Assembly: GCA_026122225.1 (NCBI GenBank)
Contig: JANEZZ010001570.1
Span: forward strand, 3,038,001-3,102,000
DNA length: 64,000 nt
Origin: Heloderma charlesbogerti
Lineage: Eukaryota; Chordata; Lepidosauria; Squamata; Helodermatidae
Reading direction: 5' to 3'
Below are positions 22,112-33,664 of this stretch, one piece after another. A model generated the notes under the pieces. It saw only the letters and a program-made list of their open reading frames with translations. It ran no database searches and was not told where the DNA came from. The position numbers were made by a program, and so were the translations under genes. Every line of letters starts with the position of its first letter. The stretch's first letter is position 1.

Positions 22112-22541
22112 TAGGGATGTTAGAGAAATCTGCCACAGATTCAAATGAGGCCAGATTCCAAAGAATCCGGCCTCCGGAATCCGCGGCAGAATGGCTGCAC
22201 TTACCTCTGCATCCAGAGGATTGTCTGCAGAACGGCACTTGGCTCCTTGCTTAACCAGGAGCCGTTTCCTCCACGCTGATCGCCTTTTTTAAAAGATTCA
22301 TGGATCTATTTTGCATATAAGTCTATGGGCACAATCTGCTGATTGCCTTTTCTTTTCTTTTTTAAGCGATCGGCGCGGAGAACGGGTCCAGATAAGCAGC
22401 CCTCAAGCCGGGCAGCTCCACGGAATCCTCGCAGAGCGGAGCCACTCCGGAGGATTCCAGGGAGGGAGGAATGGATCGCCTCCCCACCCCACCGGGCAGA
22501 TTTCCCACCGGAACAGATGGTGGGGAATCTGTACACCCCTA
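22112..22541. mobile_element. hAT-type MITE copy 4 (TAGGGATG family)
   Basis: It runs from TAGGGATGTTAGAG to CTGTACACCCCTA, between ATGGGAGC (22104-22111) and ACGGGAGC (22542-22549), an 8-bp TSD with one C/T change. The subterminal AGGCCAGATTC..GAATCCGGCC hairpin (22150-22180) is shared with copies 3 and 7. The core is a diverged palindrome around 22320 with TTTTTTAAAAGATT and CTTTTTTAAGCGATCGGCG. Confidence 0.88.
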
Positions 22542-23037
22542 ACGGGAGCTCTGCTCATGTTCACTTGAATGCAAGCAGAAGTCTCCACACAGGCTGCCTT
22601 TATACTAAAGAAAACCCCCACAGTCCTCCCATTCTGGAGCCTTTCCACATTTATCACAGACTCCCAGACAGTCACCACATGATTGTTAAGAGGGGAAGCT
22701 TTTAATTTTTGAGGTTCCTTAGAACTCAGTGAAACAGCACCATCTAGTGGCTGTTTTGATTGCATAACATTCTGAGTTTAAAAGATAGTTCATTAGTTCT
22801 GGATCTTTTTGAGATGGAATAACCAGGAAATACCTCTGGATGTGCCCTGGAGGTTGATGATGTCATGAAAAGGACCTGCAAACTTCCATGAGTGAGCAAT
22901 CTCAATAGCAGGATAAAAGCTCTGTGTGAAGGAGCCTTCAATCACAGACCCTGCCTTATCTGGATTCCTGACTGCACAGAAAGTTCTATTAGCATTGTAG
23001 CGAACGAGAACAGACATTGCTGATTCAATATGGCAAG

Positions 23038-23655
23038 TAGGGGTGTACAAAACCCCACTTACCTGGCTCCGTTGGGGTCCGCAGGTGGGGGGAGGTGATC
23101 CATTCCTCCCCCCTCCCAGAATCCTGCCTGGCCAGCTCCGCTCCGCAGCCAGTCCATGGAGCCACCAGCCAGGCCAACCCACAGAGGGGCCTCCACCTGC
23201 TGCCGGGCTGCTGCAGACGCAAATGGCATTCTGCATAGGGGACACCATTTGCATCCCTACGCTAGCCCATGATAGGCTACGTAAATATTTATGTAGCCTA
23301 TCATGGCTAAAACAGAGACGCAGGTGGCATCCCCTACACCATTTGCGTCCCTGCTTTAGCCATGATAGGTAGCATAAATATATACGTAGCCTATCACGGG
23401 CTAGCGTAGGGACGCAAATGGCGGCTGCTACGATGGCCGCCATTTGCGGCCACAGCTGCCCGGCAGCAGCTGGAACCGCTGCCGCTGCTTAATTCACCAC
23501 CAGAGCCGCCGCCGGAACCACTGCCGCCGCTGCATCCACCACCAGGTAGGTCCGTCCTGGGGGGATTCCACAGGGTGGAGGGGGACAGGGAGGCCGTTCC
23601 ACTCTTTAGAATCTGGCCTCACTGGAGTCCATGGTGGAATTCTCCGCCATCCCTA
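23038..23655. mobile_element. hAT-type MITE copy 5 (TAGGGATG family), exact TSD
   Basis: It starts TAGGGGTGTACAAAACCCC and ends CGCCATCCCTA, between exact ATGGCAAG duplications (23030-23037 and 23656-23663). The interior has two TACGTAAATATTTATGTAGCC-type palindromes (23268-23308 and about 23360-23403) alternating with GACGCAAATGG/CCATTTGCGTC hairpins, plus a CAGCAGCTGG..CCGCTGCCGC tract near 23464-23545. Non-coding. Confidence 0.92.
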
Positions 23656-23799
23656 ATGGCAAGGTCTGAACTGGAAGGGGAAAGCCAGCACACATGGAGC
23701 TGTATGGGGTGGGGCCACCACTCTGCCCACCTTAAGCCCTCACGCATTGAGGCAAACACCTGAACAGGGTTTCTGTGTAAGAAGTAATGCTGTCCAGGA

Positions 23800-25234
23800 A
23801 GCCTCACCAGAGCCAAAGTACATGTTATGCTAATTGTGTAGCGCAGCAGTGCGGAACCTCTGGCTCACGCAGCCCCTTGGAGTTCCTCCAGGAGACAGGG
23901 GTTAGGCTCCAAACTCCCTGGAGGAATCCCCTCAGAGGGAATCCTATCGCTGCTATCTCTGATCTGAGATCAGAGATAACAGTAACAGCAGGAAAACCCT
24001 CCACTGTTATCTCTGCTCTCAGATCGGAGATAGGAGAAGGGATGAGGGTGGCATGCGCTGGGACTCACCCATGATGGGGAAAGCAGCCTCTTTTCCTGTG
24101 CATTCTTGGAAGCCAACATAGGAGAGAGCCACCCTAAGGAAGGGCATCACTGCGAAGCAATTCTGGCCATGAGGTTCACAGGCACACGACAGCAACTTCA
24201 CTACCCTCCGGTTCGTCTCCTCTAATTAGGGATCACCAATTAGTTGTTTAGGGGCCTGAGGCAGTCTGAGTTTTCAGAAATAGTTTGTGAAATGACTTCC
24301 CAGAATACACTGGTTGCTTTACCATCTGATTCATACCAAACTATATCAAACCATGTCAGTTGGTTCACAGTAACTGGGAATGTGGAACAAGTGTTGTATT
24401 ATGAACTTATATGACAGGAGCTTTTTCTGAAAATCCCACCAAATGATACCAAAGGAGAAGTATCCATAAGACTAGGACCACAATGGAAATGTTTCTCTTA
24501 AAGATGATTGCAACACAAGAGATCTTGACCTCATTTCCAGTTTCAAACTGTTAGACCAGCATGAGTGCACAGCTACTGTTTACACAGGCACATCGTGGAC
24601 CACTCCTTGTTGTTGTTTTGTTTGTATGTTGAGCTGCTATAACAATTTATTTCACTCTTCCATGCAATGTGATCTATTCAATTCCCTTAGCCATTTCATA
24701 TGTCACAGGAATAGGAAGATTTAAACTTCAAGGGTGAAAATAAACTAACTGTGGCCGGAACAGCCAAAGGGATGATTTAGGTTCACAGAAAAATAAACTG
24801 TTATTTCACACACTTGTCTGATCTTGTGTGAGAGAGCTGCAATGCTCAACGATGTCTGCAATGCTCAACGATTTCTCATACATAATATAATTATGTATGA
24901 GAAACTTTCATATTTTTCCTTAATCCATGCAGCACTAATGTGTCCTTCAGAATGCTTGGATTCTCCACTATATAAAACATTCATCTTAGAGAATAAAACA
25001 GATCTCTAAAATGCATTTCTAATGAGGACCAATGTGGTATACACAGTATACTATACACTAAGAAGACTGACCTGACATGATTGGACATATGGTGTTTCTC
25101 TGGTATTTGAGATTATTAACATGCCTTTGGAATTTCTGATTTGTGACTTAGCAAAGTGTAACCAAATTTGCCACAATTTTTTATCTTTGAAAAGCATGTC
25201 ACTCCTACTGGAACTCTGAAGAACCTGATATGAT
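23800..25234. other. Unassigned DNA
   Basis: No gene was recognised. Inverted GATCTGAGATCAGAGATAAC-like sequence at about 23960-24035 forms a hairpin-prone stretch, perhaps part of an unidentified element starting near 23845 (GCAGTGCGGAACCTCTGGC). The remainder is AT-rich. Confidence 0.4.
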
Positions 25235-25242
25235 ACTAGGCC

Positions 25243-25664
25243 TAGGGATGGGCATATTCCCTACCAGCTGCTCCGGGGGGGGGAATCCATCCACAGGGGG
25301 AGGCAATCTGTTCCTTCCCCCGGAATCCTCTTCAGCCGGCTCTGCTCCGCGGCAATTCTGCAGAGCCATTTACGGCTGCATTTGGCTTAATCTAAGACCT
25401 TTATGGCCGCAAATGGCGTAGCGGATGCCATTTGTGTCCGGAGTGAGACCTCAGCCAGGGATACGGCATAGCAATAGCGGCCGTATCGCTGGTGCTACAG
25501 AGCTGGCCAGCAGCTCCGCAGAATCGCCACGAGCAGGATCCGGCCCCGGACGGTTCCGAAGGGAGGCGGAGATGAGTTGTGCCATTCCGCCATGGACTCT
25601 GGAGTCTGGATTTTATTGAATCTGACCTCATTGGGGTCTGTGGCAGATTTCTCTGACATCCCTA
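25243..25664. mobile_element. hAT-type MITE copy 6 (TAGGGATG family), exact TSD
   Basis: It starts TAGGGATGGGCATATTCC and ends CTGACATCCCTA, flanked by exact ACTAGGCC at 25235-25242 and 25665-25672. It is a short copy. The type II module (TTACGGCTGCATTTGGCTTAATCTAAGACC..GGCCGCAAATGG) is partly collapsed, suggesting loss of one palindrome arm. Non-coding. Confidence 0.92.
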
Positions 25665-25998
25665 ACTAGGCCTATGTGTCAGATTCAGCCGAATCCCAAA
25701 TCCAGTACTGAATCAGGCTGACTCAGAAAGATTTGAGGAATGTCCAAATGGAAGCTGGGCTTCTTTGAAGCTGAGCAAATCTGAAAATTCTAGAAGCTTC
25801 TTCAGCAATTCAGAAATTCAGTGGGACACAGAAGTGGAGACAGTGTGTCTGCAAATATTGATACATTTCTCCCCAAGCTCGCCAGGGTGGGAGAGGAGGA
25901 GGTGTAGTTTTGTGATGGACAGCTCTAACCTCTAATCACAGTGACTGGTTTTACTAGGGCTCTTCAATCCCAGTGCTTTGGGGAAGGTTTACTGAAGT

Positions 25999-26080
25999 CA
26001 TAGAAACATAGAATAGTAGGGTGGGAAGGGACCTATAAGACCATCGAGTCCAACCCCCTGCTCAATGCAGGAGTAATATA
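25999..26080 (-). mobile_element. CR1 3' terminal fragment, minus strand
   Basis: TCATAGAAACATAGAATAGTAGGGTGGGAAGGGACC followed by ATCGAGTCCAACCCCCTGCTCAATGCAGG is the complement of the CR1 3' UTR with its octamer end. About 80 bp are retained. Confidence 0.85.
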
Positions 26081-26627
26081 CTGCAGGATTATTCCAGTAT
26101 TCAGTGCTTTTTGCCAAGTCTCTCTTCCATGAGCATGAACATTTAAAAAATGGCTTGATGGAGTCTGTGGGACCCAAGAGACTGTAGCACTGAATGCTTG
26201 CTTGGAAAGTGCTTGATCTTCAAGTCCTTCTGCCACTGGATGCTTCACATCCATCATCCATCCCTGGCTTATTGCACTTCCTGTGAATTTGGTGCCAATT
26301 GAGCAGAAAGCAAAAAAGCCTTAAACTCTTTTCATTATCATAACTCCCTAGAGCCTGCATCAATCCTTCTGAAATTTTGCAAGTTTCTTACTTAGGGACA
26401 CTTCTATGCGATATCCTGTTTTCATACAAATTGTCAAAAAAAGTAGATGGGGGAAGAGGAAGTTAATCATTTCCCCCACATACACACTCAAATTTGAAAA
26501 CTCCCCTTCCACGCAAATGTCTGCCTCTGTCCTTCTAAAGTTTCATCCCATTCTATGAAACAAAAGTTATTGACATTTGTCAATTTCCAGGGATAGTCAA
26601 TGGGAGGCCCAAAGCTTCAGTGTCCTA

Positions 26628-26628
<1 letters not shown>

Positions 26629-26663
<35 letters not shown>

Positions 26664-28205
26664 TCTATACCGCCCAATAGCCAAAGCTTTCTGGGCGGTT
26701 CACAAAAATTCAAACCAAATGGCACACAATAAAACAATATAAAATATATAAAACATTAAAACCATAATATAACATAACAACCACAATAAAACCTAGCAGC
26801 AGTACAGGAATTTAAAATACAGATTTAAAACAGCAAAGCTAAAAGTCTAGAAAGCTAAAATGCTAAAATGCCTGGGAAAATAAAAAGGTCTTCACCTGGC
26901 ACCGAAAGGAATACAATGTAGGTGCCAGGCAAACCTCACTAGGGAGCTCATTCCACAGCTGGGATGCCATAGCAGAAAAAGCCCTCCTCCAAGTAGTCAC
27001 CTGCCTCACTTTCTTTGGCAGGGGCTCATGGAGAAGGGCCACTGAGGATGATCTTAGGGTCCGGGCAGATGCATATGGGAGGAGGCGATCCTTCAGATAA
27101 CCTGGCCCCAAGCCGTTAACGGCTTTAAACATTAATACCAGCACTTTGATTCAGGCCCGGAAATGGACTGGCAGCCAGTGCAGCTGAAAAAGTACTGGTG
27201 TAATATGAGCTCATTAGCCAGTCCCTGTTAACAATCTTGCTGCCCTATTTTGGACCAGCTGAAGTTTCCGGACTGTTTTCAAAGGCAGCCCCATGTATAA
27301 CGCATTGCAGTAATCCAGATGAGAAGTTATCAGAGCATGGATAACTGTAGCTAGGCTATCTCTGTCCAGATAAGGGCGTAGTTGGTATACCAGCCTAAGC
27401 TGATAAAAAGTGCTCCGTGCCACTGAGTTCACCTGTGCCTCAAGTGACAGTTCTGGATCCAAGAGCACCCCCAAACTACGAACCTGATCCTTTAGGGGGA
27501 GTGCAACCCCCTCCAGAACAGGTTGAATATCACCTAGCTGGGAAGACGAACCACCCACTAACAGTACCTCCGTTTTGTCTGGATTGAGCTTCAGTTTATT
27601 GGCCCTCCTCCAGTACATTACCGTGCCCAGGCACTGATTCAGAATAGCCACTGCCTCACCTGGGTTTGATGAGAAAGAGAGATAGAGCTGGGTGTCATCT
27701 GCATATTGATGGCACGTCAGCCCAGACCTCCGGATAACCTCCCCCAGCAGGTTCATGTAGGTGTTAAGCAGCATGGGGGATAAAATAGAGCCCTGTGGAA
27801 CCCCATGGCACAATTGCCATGGCACAGAGCAATAATCCCCCAGCACCACCTTCTGGAATCGGCCATCCAAGTAGGAGCAGAACCACTGCAGTGCAGTGCC
27901 TCCAACTCCCAACCCAGATAACCTATCCAGAAGGATACCATGGTCGATGGTATCGAAAGCCACTGAGAGGTCCAGGAGTATCAACAGGGTCGCATTCCCC
28001 CTGTCCCTCTCCCAGCAGAGGTCATCCCACAGGGCGACCAAGGCAGTTTCCGTTCCAAAACCAGGCCTGAAGCCTGGTTTTGAAATGGATCTAGGTAATC
28101 CGTTTCATTCAAGAGTGGCTAGAGCTGTCTTGCAACCATCCACTCAAGCACCTTGCCCAGGAAGGGGATGTTGGCCACTGGCCTATAATTGTTAACATCC
28201 TCTGG
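26629..28205 (-). mobile_element. L2-clade LINE, minus strand, with ATTG microsatellite tail
   Basis: On the minus strand the element runs from the RT domain (28205) through the ORF2 C-terminus (26863-27144) into a 3' UTR. It ends at ACCGCCCAGAAAGCTTTGGC and a (CAAT)n tail (26629-26662 as ATTG on plus). The 5' part with the endonuclease is missing. The C-terminal segment contains GLGPGYLKDRLLPY and SQLWNELPSEV, typical of the L2 family in reptiles. Confidence 0.92.
27214..28041 (-). pseudogene. L2 reverse transcriptase, long open fragment
   Basis: A 275-codon open frame covers most of the RT: ILLDLSVAFDTIDHGILLDR (motif A), CHGVPQGSILSPMLLNTYM (motif B), CHQYADDTQLYLSFSSNP (motif C, both Asp present), ANKLKLNPDKTEVLLVGG and a thumb with SHLDYCNALYMGLPLKTVRK. 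The frame is lost near 27214, and the C-terminus reappears in another frame at 26863-27144 after a gap in coding. Upstream, NIPFLGKVLEW-like residues near 28140-28180 show the RT start in a shifted frame. It is 5'-truncated and inactive but well preserved. Confidence 0.9.
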
Positions 28206-28209
28206 GTAA

Positions 28210-28975
28210 AGATAAAGATTCAAATTCAGGCCCCAAGTTGAATTGGGCAGCCTCCAAATCATTTTGAAGCAAATGAGCTGTTCTCTGAATCACTGAATTG
28301 GGGTCTGAACTGAACTTGTGTTCAGTGCTCACCCATACTGATACAATAGCTTTCTGTGGAAATGAAAGGTCTTTTTTTTAATGGCCGGTTAAACTGTTCA
28401 TTGGCTTGTTAGTATTTTCTATTAATATATGTGAAAGATCCATATTAAACCACAACTACTCACAAAAGTTACCCAAAGGTTAGGATTAAAACATCTCTCT
28501 TCCTACTGACATATAATTATACTTAATACTGGGCAGAAATTTTTGAGCTAGCTGCTTTTGATCATTCATGGCAGTGGATGAAACTGAACCCCACACCCCA
28601 AAGATTGAGGGGAATTGGAAATATCCCTCATATTCATTTCCATGGGGAACTGGCTGGCACAGGAAGAGGAAATGTGGATTTGGGAGGCCTCAAAGGCCAT
28701 AGAGCCACACCAGCTGTGACAAGTTATGTCCTGTTTTTTATAGTGTAGCAATAACACTCCTTTGTCCACCTCATCAGTAATGTAAGGTAAACCAATTCCC
28801 CTCCCACCAGAAAATGTTGGGGGAACTTCTACCATTCACCTCAAAAACAGCAGAAACATGTCCCTGTTTCCACAGGGGGATGAATGGCTTTGCAACACTG
28901 AAGGGCCATTTTCAGTTCAACTCTAGTTATTTGAAATATTTTCGTAACTTTGGGGGATGGAGCTTCCTTGTCAGA
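28210..28975. other. Unassigned DNA
   Basis: No gene or definable repeat was recognised between the L2 5' truncation point and the short palindromic repeat at 28979. Confidence 0.4.
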
Positions 28976-28978
28976 ATT

Positions 28979-29073
28979 AAGATTGCAATCTGAAACACAC
29001 TTACAAGGGAGTAATCCCAACTGAACTCAATAGGACTTACTTCTGGGTAAAAATGCATAGGATTGTGCTGTCT
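28979..29073. repeat. Short palindromic interspersed repeat
   Basis: AAGATTGCAATCTGAAACACACTTACAAGGGAGTAA is mirrored by AATAGGACTTACTTCTGGGTAAAAATGCATAGGATTGTGC. This is the same foldback family as 2061-2145. The centre is TGAACTCAATAGG. Confidence 0.65.
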
Positions 29074-29197
29074 TACTGAAGCTCCAAGAAACAGAAGGTG
29101 GCTTTGGAAACATTTTTGAATAAACACAGACAGGTAGTAAACTTTGCTTCAAATGGTGGCAAATAAAAAGCTGTGCGATATCTAAAGGCACAAAAAT

Positions 29198-29820
29198 TAG
29201 GGATGGCGGAGAATTCCTCCACGGACTTCAATGAGGCCAGATTCTAAAGAATCCAGGGGGCCGGGAGTCCATGGTGGAATGGAAGACTTACCTCTGCTTC
29301 TCCGCGGAATCCTCTTCAGCCAGATCCTCCAGCTCCGGATTGCCTGCGATAAGGCCGCCATGCCATATCACTGGCTGAAGGGACTGACTGCGGATGCAAA
29401 TAGCATCCAGGATGCCATCTGCAGCCGTAAAGGCCTTAGTTTAAGATAAATGCAGCCTTAAATGACAGCATTTACCCTAAACTAAGGCCTTTACGGCCGC
29501 AGATGGCACCCTGGATGCCATTTGCGTCCGTGCCTTTCATTAACATGATAGGCCCTGCATCCCTGCTGTTATGTGATAGGCTATGCAAATATTTGCATAG
29601 CCTATCGTGATAATGAAAAGCACGGAATTAAATGGTGTCCAGGACGCCATTTGCGGCCACAGTCAGTAGCCTCCTTCAGCCAGCGATATGGCATGGCGGC
29701 CGTATCACTGGCATTTTGGAGCCGGCCGAGGAGGATTCCAGGGGGAGGAACGGATTGTCTCCCCCCTGCACAGACTCCCCCCCCCCACGGACTGGCAGGT
29801 AGGGGATTCATACATCCCTA
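29198..29820. mobile_element. hAT-type MITE copy 7 (TAGGGATG family), mixed interior
   Basis: It begins TAGGGATGGCGGAG and ends CATACATCCCTA. Flanks ACAAAAAT (29190-29197) and ATAATAAT (29821-29828) agree at six of eight positions, a decayed TSD. The interior joins a type II palindrome (AAAGGCCTTAGTTTAAG.. near 29428-29495) and a GATAGGCTATGCAAATATTTGCATAGCCTATC palindrome (29575-29606) related to type I. It is therefore a chimera of two interior modules. Confidence 0.85.
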
Positions 29821-29829
29821 ATAATAATC

Positions 29830-30598
29830 CTTTACCAAGAGAAGCTGGAACCAGAATAAGAAAAGGTATTCCTTGGGGCTATTTCAAACGATATTCTTCT
29901 TCTCGGCATGAACAGTCTTGATTATCTCTGGAAATGCATTCACATGGTCAAATATAACATGTTGGGGGTTTTCCACAAGAAGCCCCCACTTTTTTTTTTT
30001 TTTAAGTTAAGCAGTATCTGTACCGGGGGTTTTTTCCTGTGGTTTTGTAACCCACGATCCACACCAAGCCCCTTTTTCTTGGTGGCCAAAGTGGGATTTT
30101 GCATTCACATGAGAAAGGCAGTCCATGACAGAATACTTCTAGGTGTCATTTCCCTGCCCCTCCCCTTCCTCCTCCCATTTCTCTGTAACCTTCCCACAGT
30201 ACCTTTTCTTCATTCTTGGCATGCACACTGGTGAGTGTAATTTGCCCACACAAACCACTTTTCTAAGAGAGAGAGAGAGAGAGAGAGAACTGGAAGTGAG
30301 GTATTTCGGAATTCCTTAATTTAGTAATATGGAGGTCTGCTAACTTCCTCCTTAGTTTCCCAAACATGGCTGCTAGAAAGGGGGCCTACTGGCAGGCAGC
30401 TGAAAAAAGACTGAGTGGATTGCCCCCTCCCTGTTTGGGAAAAAGAAAGCCTCAGCACCAACACCACCCATCACAATGTTATTTCACACAATTTAAATTT
30501 ATTTATTTATTGTCCTTGTGCAAGCTACATTTTTTTTACATTTATATTTTTGTACATTTATATTTGTACTTTTATATTTATACATTTAAATTTATATT

Positions 30599-30646
<48 letters not shown>

Positions 30647-30720
30647 CACACACACACTACTACTACAAAGTTAATCTCAGTACTGTATTACAGTAATAAA
30701 GCAGCAGAGGAAACAAATAA
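29830..30720. repeat. Low-complexity region with (GA)n and (TA)n(CA)n arrays
   Basis: No gene is seen. A (GA)n run of about 11 units lies at 30266-30288, poly-T at 29990-30003, T-rich TTTATATTT repeats at 30530-30600, and about 20 TA units at 30601-30640 passing into a CACATACACACACACAC run to 30657. Translated frames here are microsatellite artefacts. Confidence 0.85.
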
Positions 30721-30735
30721 TTATTTGGCTGCTAG

Positions 30736-31081
30736 TAAGGATGTACATATTGTGTAAAATCCATTCCATTTCTGTTTCACAGGTTGTCATGCACCTTTCT
30801 ATCGTCCTGCCATCAACGGAATTGGAATTTTTTTTAGTTTCTGAATTTGAACGAATTCTCATTTGTGCAAATTCACATGTGCAAAAATGTGCAAATTCCC
30901 ATAAAATACACAAATCCCCCCAAAATGTGCATTTTCACACTTTAGCCTATGGGGGAAATATGCATTTTTGGCTCATCCACAAGTCTACAACATCCACCCC
31001 ATAGGCGAAAAGCCGGTCTAATATGGAATCATAAAAATCCAAACTCATTTGGTTCTGTTGCAGATTTATCCAACATCTCTA
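30736..31081. mobile_element. Second hAT-type MITE family (TAAGGATGTACA ends)
   Basis: Starts TAAGGATGTACATATTG and ends ATCCAACATCTCTA, between GCTGCTAG (30728-30735) and GCTGCTAA (31082-31089), an 8-bp TSD with one change. Termini resemble the TAGGGATG family, but the interior is AT-rich without the nested palindromes. It has repeated TGTGCAAATTC/ATGTGCAAAAATGTGC motifs and a CCTATGGGGGAAATATGCA stretch. It is probably an older, related non-autonomous family. Confidence 0.8.
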
Positions 31082-31247
31082 GCTGCTAATGCCACTTTGA
31101 AGAGTTCAAAGGAGATCACACCAATTCCCTTTTTAAAGGACTGAGCAGCCTCAGCAGCACATCACCGCTATATAAAAAGAAAGCCTGGGTCCCTCCCCAG
31201 TCTATCACCACCATCACAAAGCTGTCTCACACAATTTAAAACTTTTA

Positions 31248-31698
31248 GGGAGCAATCCTATGGCCGCTAGACAGTGGCTAGACAGCCATAGGATATTTTG
31301 TCTTTCGGGAACTGACCTCGGAGCATGAGCTCCGAGGTCGGTTCCTAGAAAACCGACCTCCCCACACTTCTGTGCTGCCTCAGAGACTGTGTGGAACAGT
31401 CCCGTCTTCCGCGCTTGCAAGAGGAATGTGGAGCAGAAGAAAAGGGGTGTGTCTGGGGGCGTTCTAGGGTGGGGAGGGCAGAAATGCCTGTATGACACAT
31501 CCAATGTGTCGTACATCAGCCTCCTCCCCTGCTTCATCCTCCCACAGGTAGACAGCTGCAATTGGCTGTCTAGCCGGAAATGCAGGGCAGGAGAAGCATG
31601 GAGGGAACAATCCCCTCCATGCTTCTCCTGCCCTGCATTGGATGGGTAGTTGCCTCTGAGTTTGGAGGCGGCCGCCTAATCTGGATAGGATTGCGCCC
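31248..31698. mobile_element. PIF/Harbinger-like MITE copy a (GGGAGCAATCCTATGG TIR)
   Basis: Left end GGGAGCAATCCTATGG and right end GATAGGATTGCGCCC are inverted repeats. TTA lies directly outside on both sides (31245-31247, 31699-31701), the 3-bp TWA target typical of PIF/Harbinger. A near-perfect internal hairpin of about 26-bp arms (ATGCAGGGCAGGAGAAGCAT..) lies at 31580-31640. No transposase frame. The sister copy is at 50579-51027. Confidence 0.8.
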
Positions 31699-31709
31699 TT
31701 AAAAGTTTA

Positions 31710-33660
31710 TATGTAGTCCTTGGACAACTCTGTTCTTCTGGAATGCCACTAACAGACATTAGAAAAGAAAGGGAGGGAAGCACCAAAGTAAACTACAAAG
31801 TTAAGCAGGCAATTTCAGTTCTGGTGCTCAACACATTGCATTCTGGGAGTAAAGCAGCAAAAGATACAATTGGATGCTAATGTGGTTTTCAAGAGCTGGA
31901 AGAAGCTGCAGGAAATACACAGCAAGCATCAGGAAAGGAGGGGCATCTCCAATACGTCAACCACCACAGGAACAACTCCTCACACCCTGCTTCCATTCTG
32001 AATTTTCCTGTCCACACCATCAAAGAAAATGTGCAGCTGTTCTGCTCTTTCCCTCCTTAATGGATTTTCCACATTAAGCATCACCCATGAAATGTGAGTG
32101 AATGAGCCATGGTGATTCCTCAATAAATCCTCATCTGGAAAAAACTCCAAGCCAAGCAGTGATATGCTAATATAACAACCAGGGATGTGGAGCTGCAAAA
32201 AGTTTTATCGGAGTCACACAAAACTGCCACTATAGTCCATCTCTGTGATCGCATCATTCATAAGTTATGGTGTTTGTCTCCTTGAGCACATACCTAATAA
32301 AGTTGGCACTGCCTGTACAGAGAGAGCGGGGAAATGTACTGTGTAAACCAGCCCTAGCATATTTTGTATTTTTTCATTATCTGGGGAAAATATGTCAACA
32401 TCATGCATAGATAACCTAGATATGTGCTTCTTGATTAAAGGCCATGGCAGAGTGAAGAAACTAAAAACCACCGATCCCCACTAGTTGGATATGATGTCAT
32501 TAATTTACATAGTAAACATCTCCCCCACCCCCCGAATCTAAGGAGTCCATATCTTTTCTATAGCCTTGACATTTTAGCCAATCAATAAACTATCTGCATC
32601 TTAAAGAATAAAGGGAGGATTTTAGTTAACCACCCTTGAGTAAGGATTTATGCTGCTGGAGATTTGCTCAATAAAATAAATCCCAGAGGCATGGGATATC
32701 AGTGGCCTAGCTTTCGCTAATATGGTTGAATTTATTGCTGTGATGCTGAGCAGTATACTCATATGTTTGATCAAGAAGTGGGGGAAAGAGTTTTCTTTTA
32801 CCTACACTGACTGTACAGCTAAAAGGTTCCATGTTATTTGCAGGTCTCTTGAGTTGAAAGCAAGGGGGGATTAGCTATGTTAGCTCCAGGCTGGGGTGGC
32901 TGAGGGGCCAGGATTGGGCCCCTCTATGGGGAACAGAATGGCTTTGATTCAGCGGATCCAAAGCCAGGTCCAACCTGCCCCACACCTGGAGCATCCCATT
33001 TCAGGGCCCTGCACTTCATGGAGAAACCTCTGGTGGTAGCTTTCCACCCAAGGAGCTCTCCATGGCAGTAGAGCTCCCACCCCTGGTGGAACTCATCTCC
33101 ACTGCCAAATCCTAACCCCCTCCAGCAGGCAACATCAAGGGAGTTAGGATTGCTCCTTTACTCCTTTTCACATTAATTGGATCACAGACCCCAGCTGCTG
33201 AGCCCTTTCCTAAAGACAGTTTGCCAAAATAACATTTCCACAAAATAACATATAAGTGTAAAGGAATTTACTAGATGGTGTTTTCCTTTGGAGTTCAACT
33301 CAAGAGGTCCATACATAAGGTTTCCAAAATATACTAACAATAGTTTATTGTTTTACATTAACTATAAGCCAGTTGGTACATCACATTTACGCTGCCATAT
33401 TCCAGTGGAACATTTGGCAGAACATTTGGTCCTTAGGGTTTACACAGATCACAAAGATTTGGTAGGTACCATGTGTTTGAAGAGTAGAAAATGGAGAAGG
33501 GGAGAAACAGCACATTGCCATATGGGAAAAGGAAGCAGGGTTAAAGTATTACATGTTGTGAAACTGGGAGAGAAGAGGGGAAGTATCTTGGCATCGTTCA
33601 AAAATGTTGAGGGGCTAAGTTGAAGAACAAGGATGGTTGGTCTCTTGTACATGGGACTAC
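31710..33660. other. Unassigned DNA
   Basis: No gene was recognised. GC-rich text near 32880-33150, with GGAGCTCTCCATGGCAGTAGAGCTCC near 33050 and GGGAGTTAGGATTGCTCC at 33140, may be a decayed MITE, but its left end could not be set. The rest is AT-rich. Confidence 0.4.
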
Positions 33661-33664
33661 ACAA

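Larger units (their letters stand above)
21991..23780. mobile_element. Older inverted-repeat element carrying two MITEs
   Basis: The left end AAGCCCTGTTCAGGCATTCC with GGGGGCTTAAAGTGGG inside is mirrored at the right, where the complement of 23733-23780 reads AAACCCTGTTCAGGTGTTTG then GAGGGCTTAAGGTGGG. This gives terminal inverted repeats of about 60 bp. MITE copies 4 and 5 sit inside; after removing them about 730 bp remain. It is the same family as 16728-17086. No transposase is visible. GGCAAGGTCTGAA recurs near 22093 and 23657, so a composite of two copies is an alternative. Confidence 0.5.

Noticed and set aside
30415..30696. Ile/Tyr-rich frame that looks like a membrane protein
   Set aside because: It is a translation of T-rich and (TA)n(CA)n microsatellite sequence.
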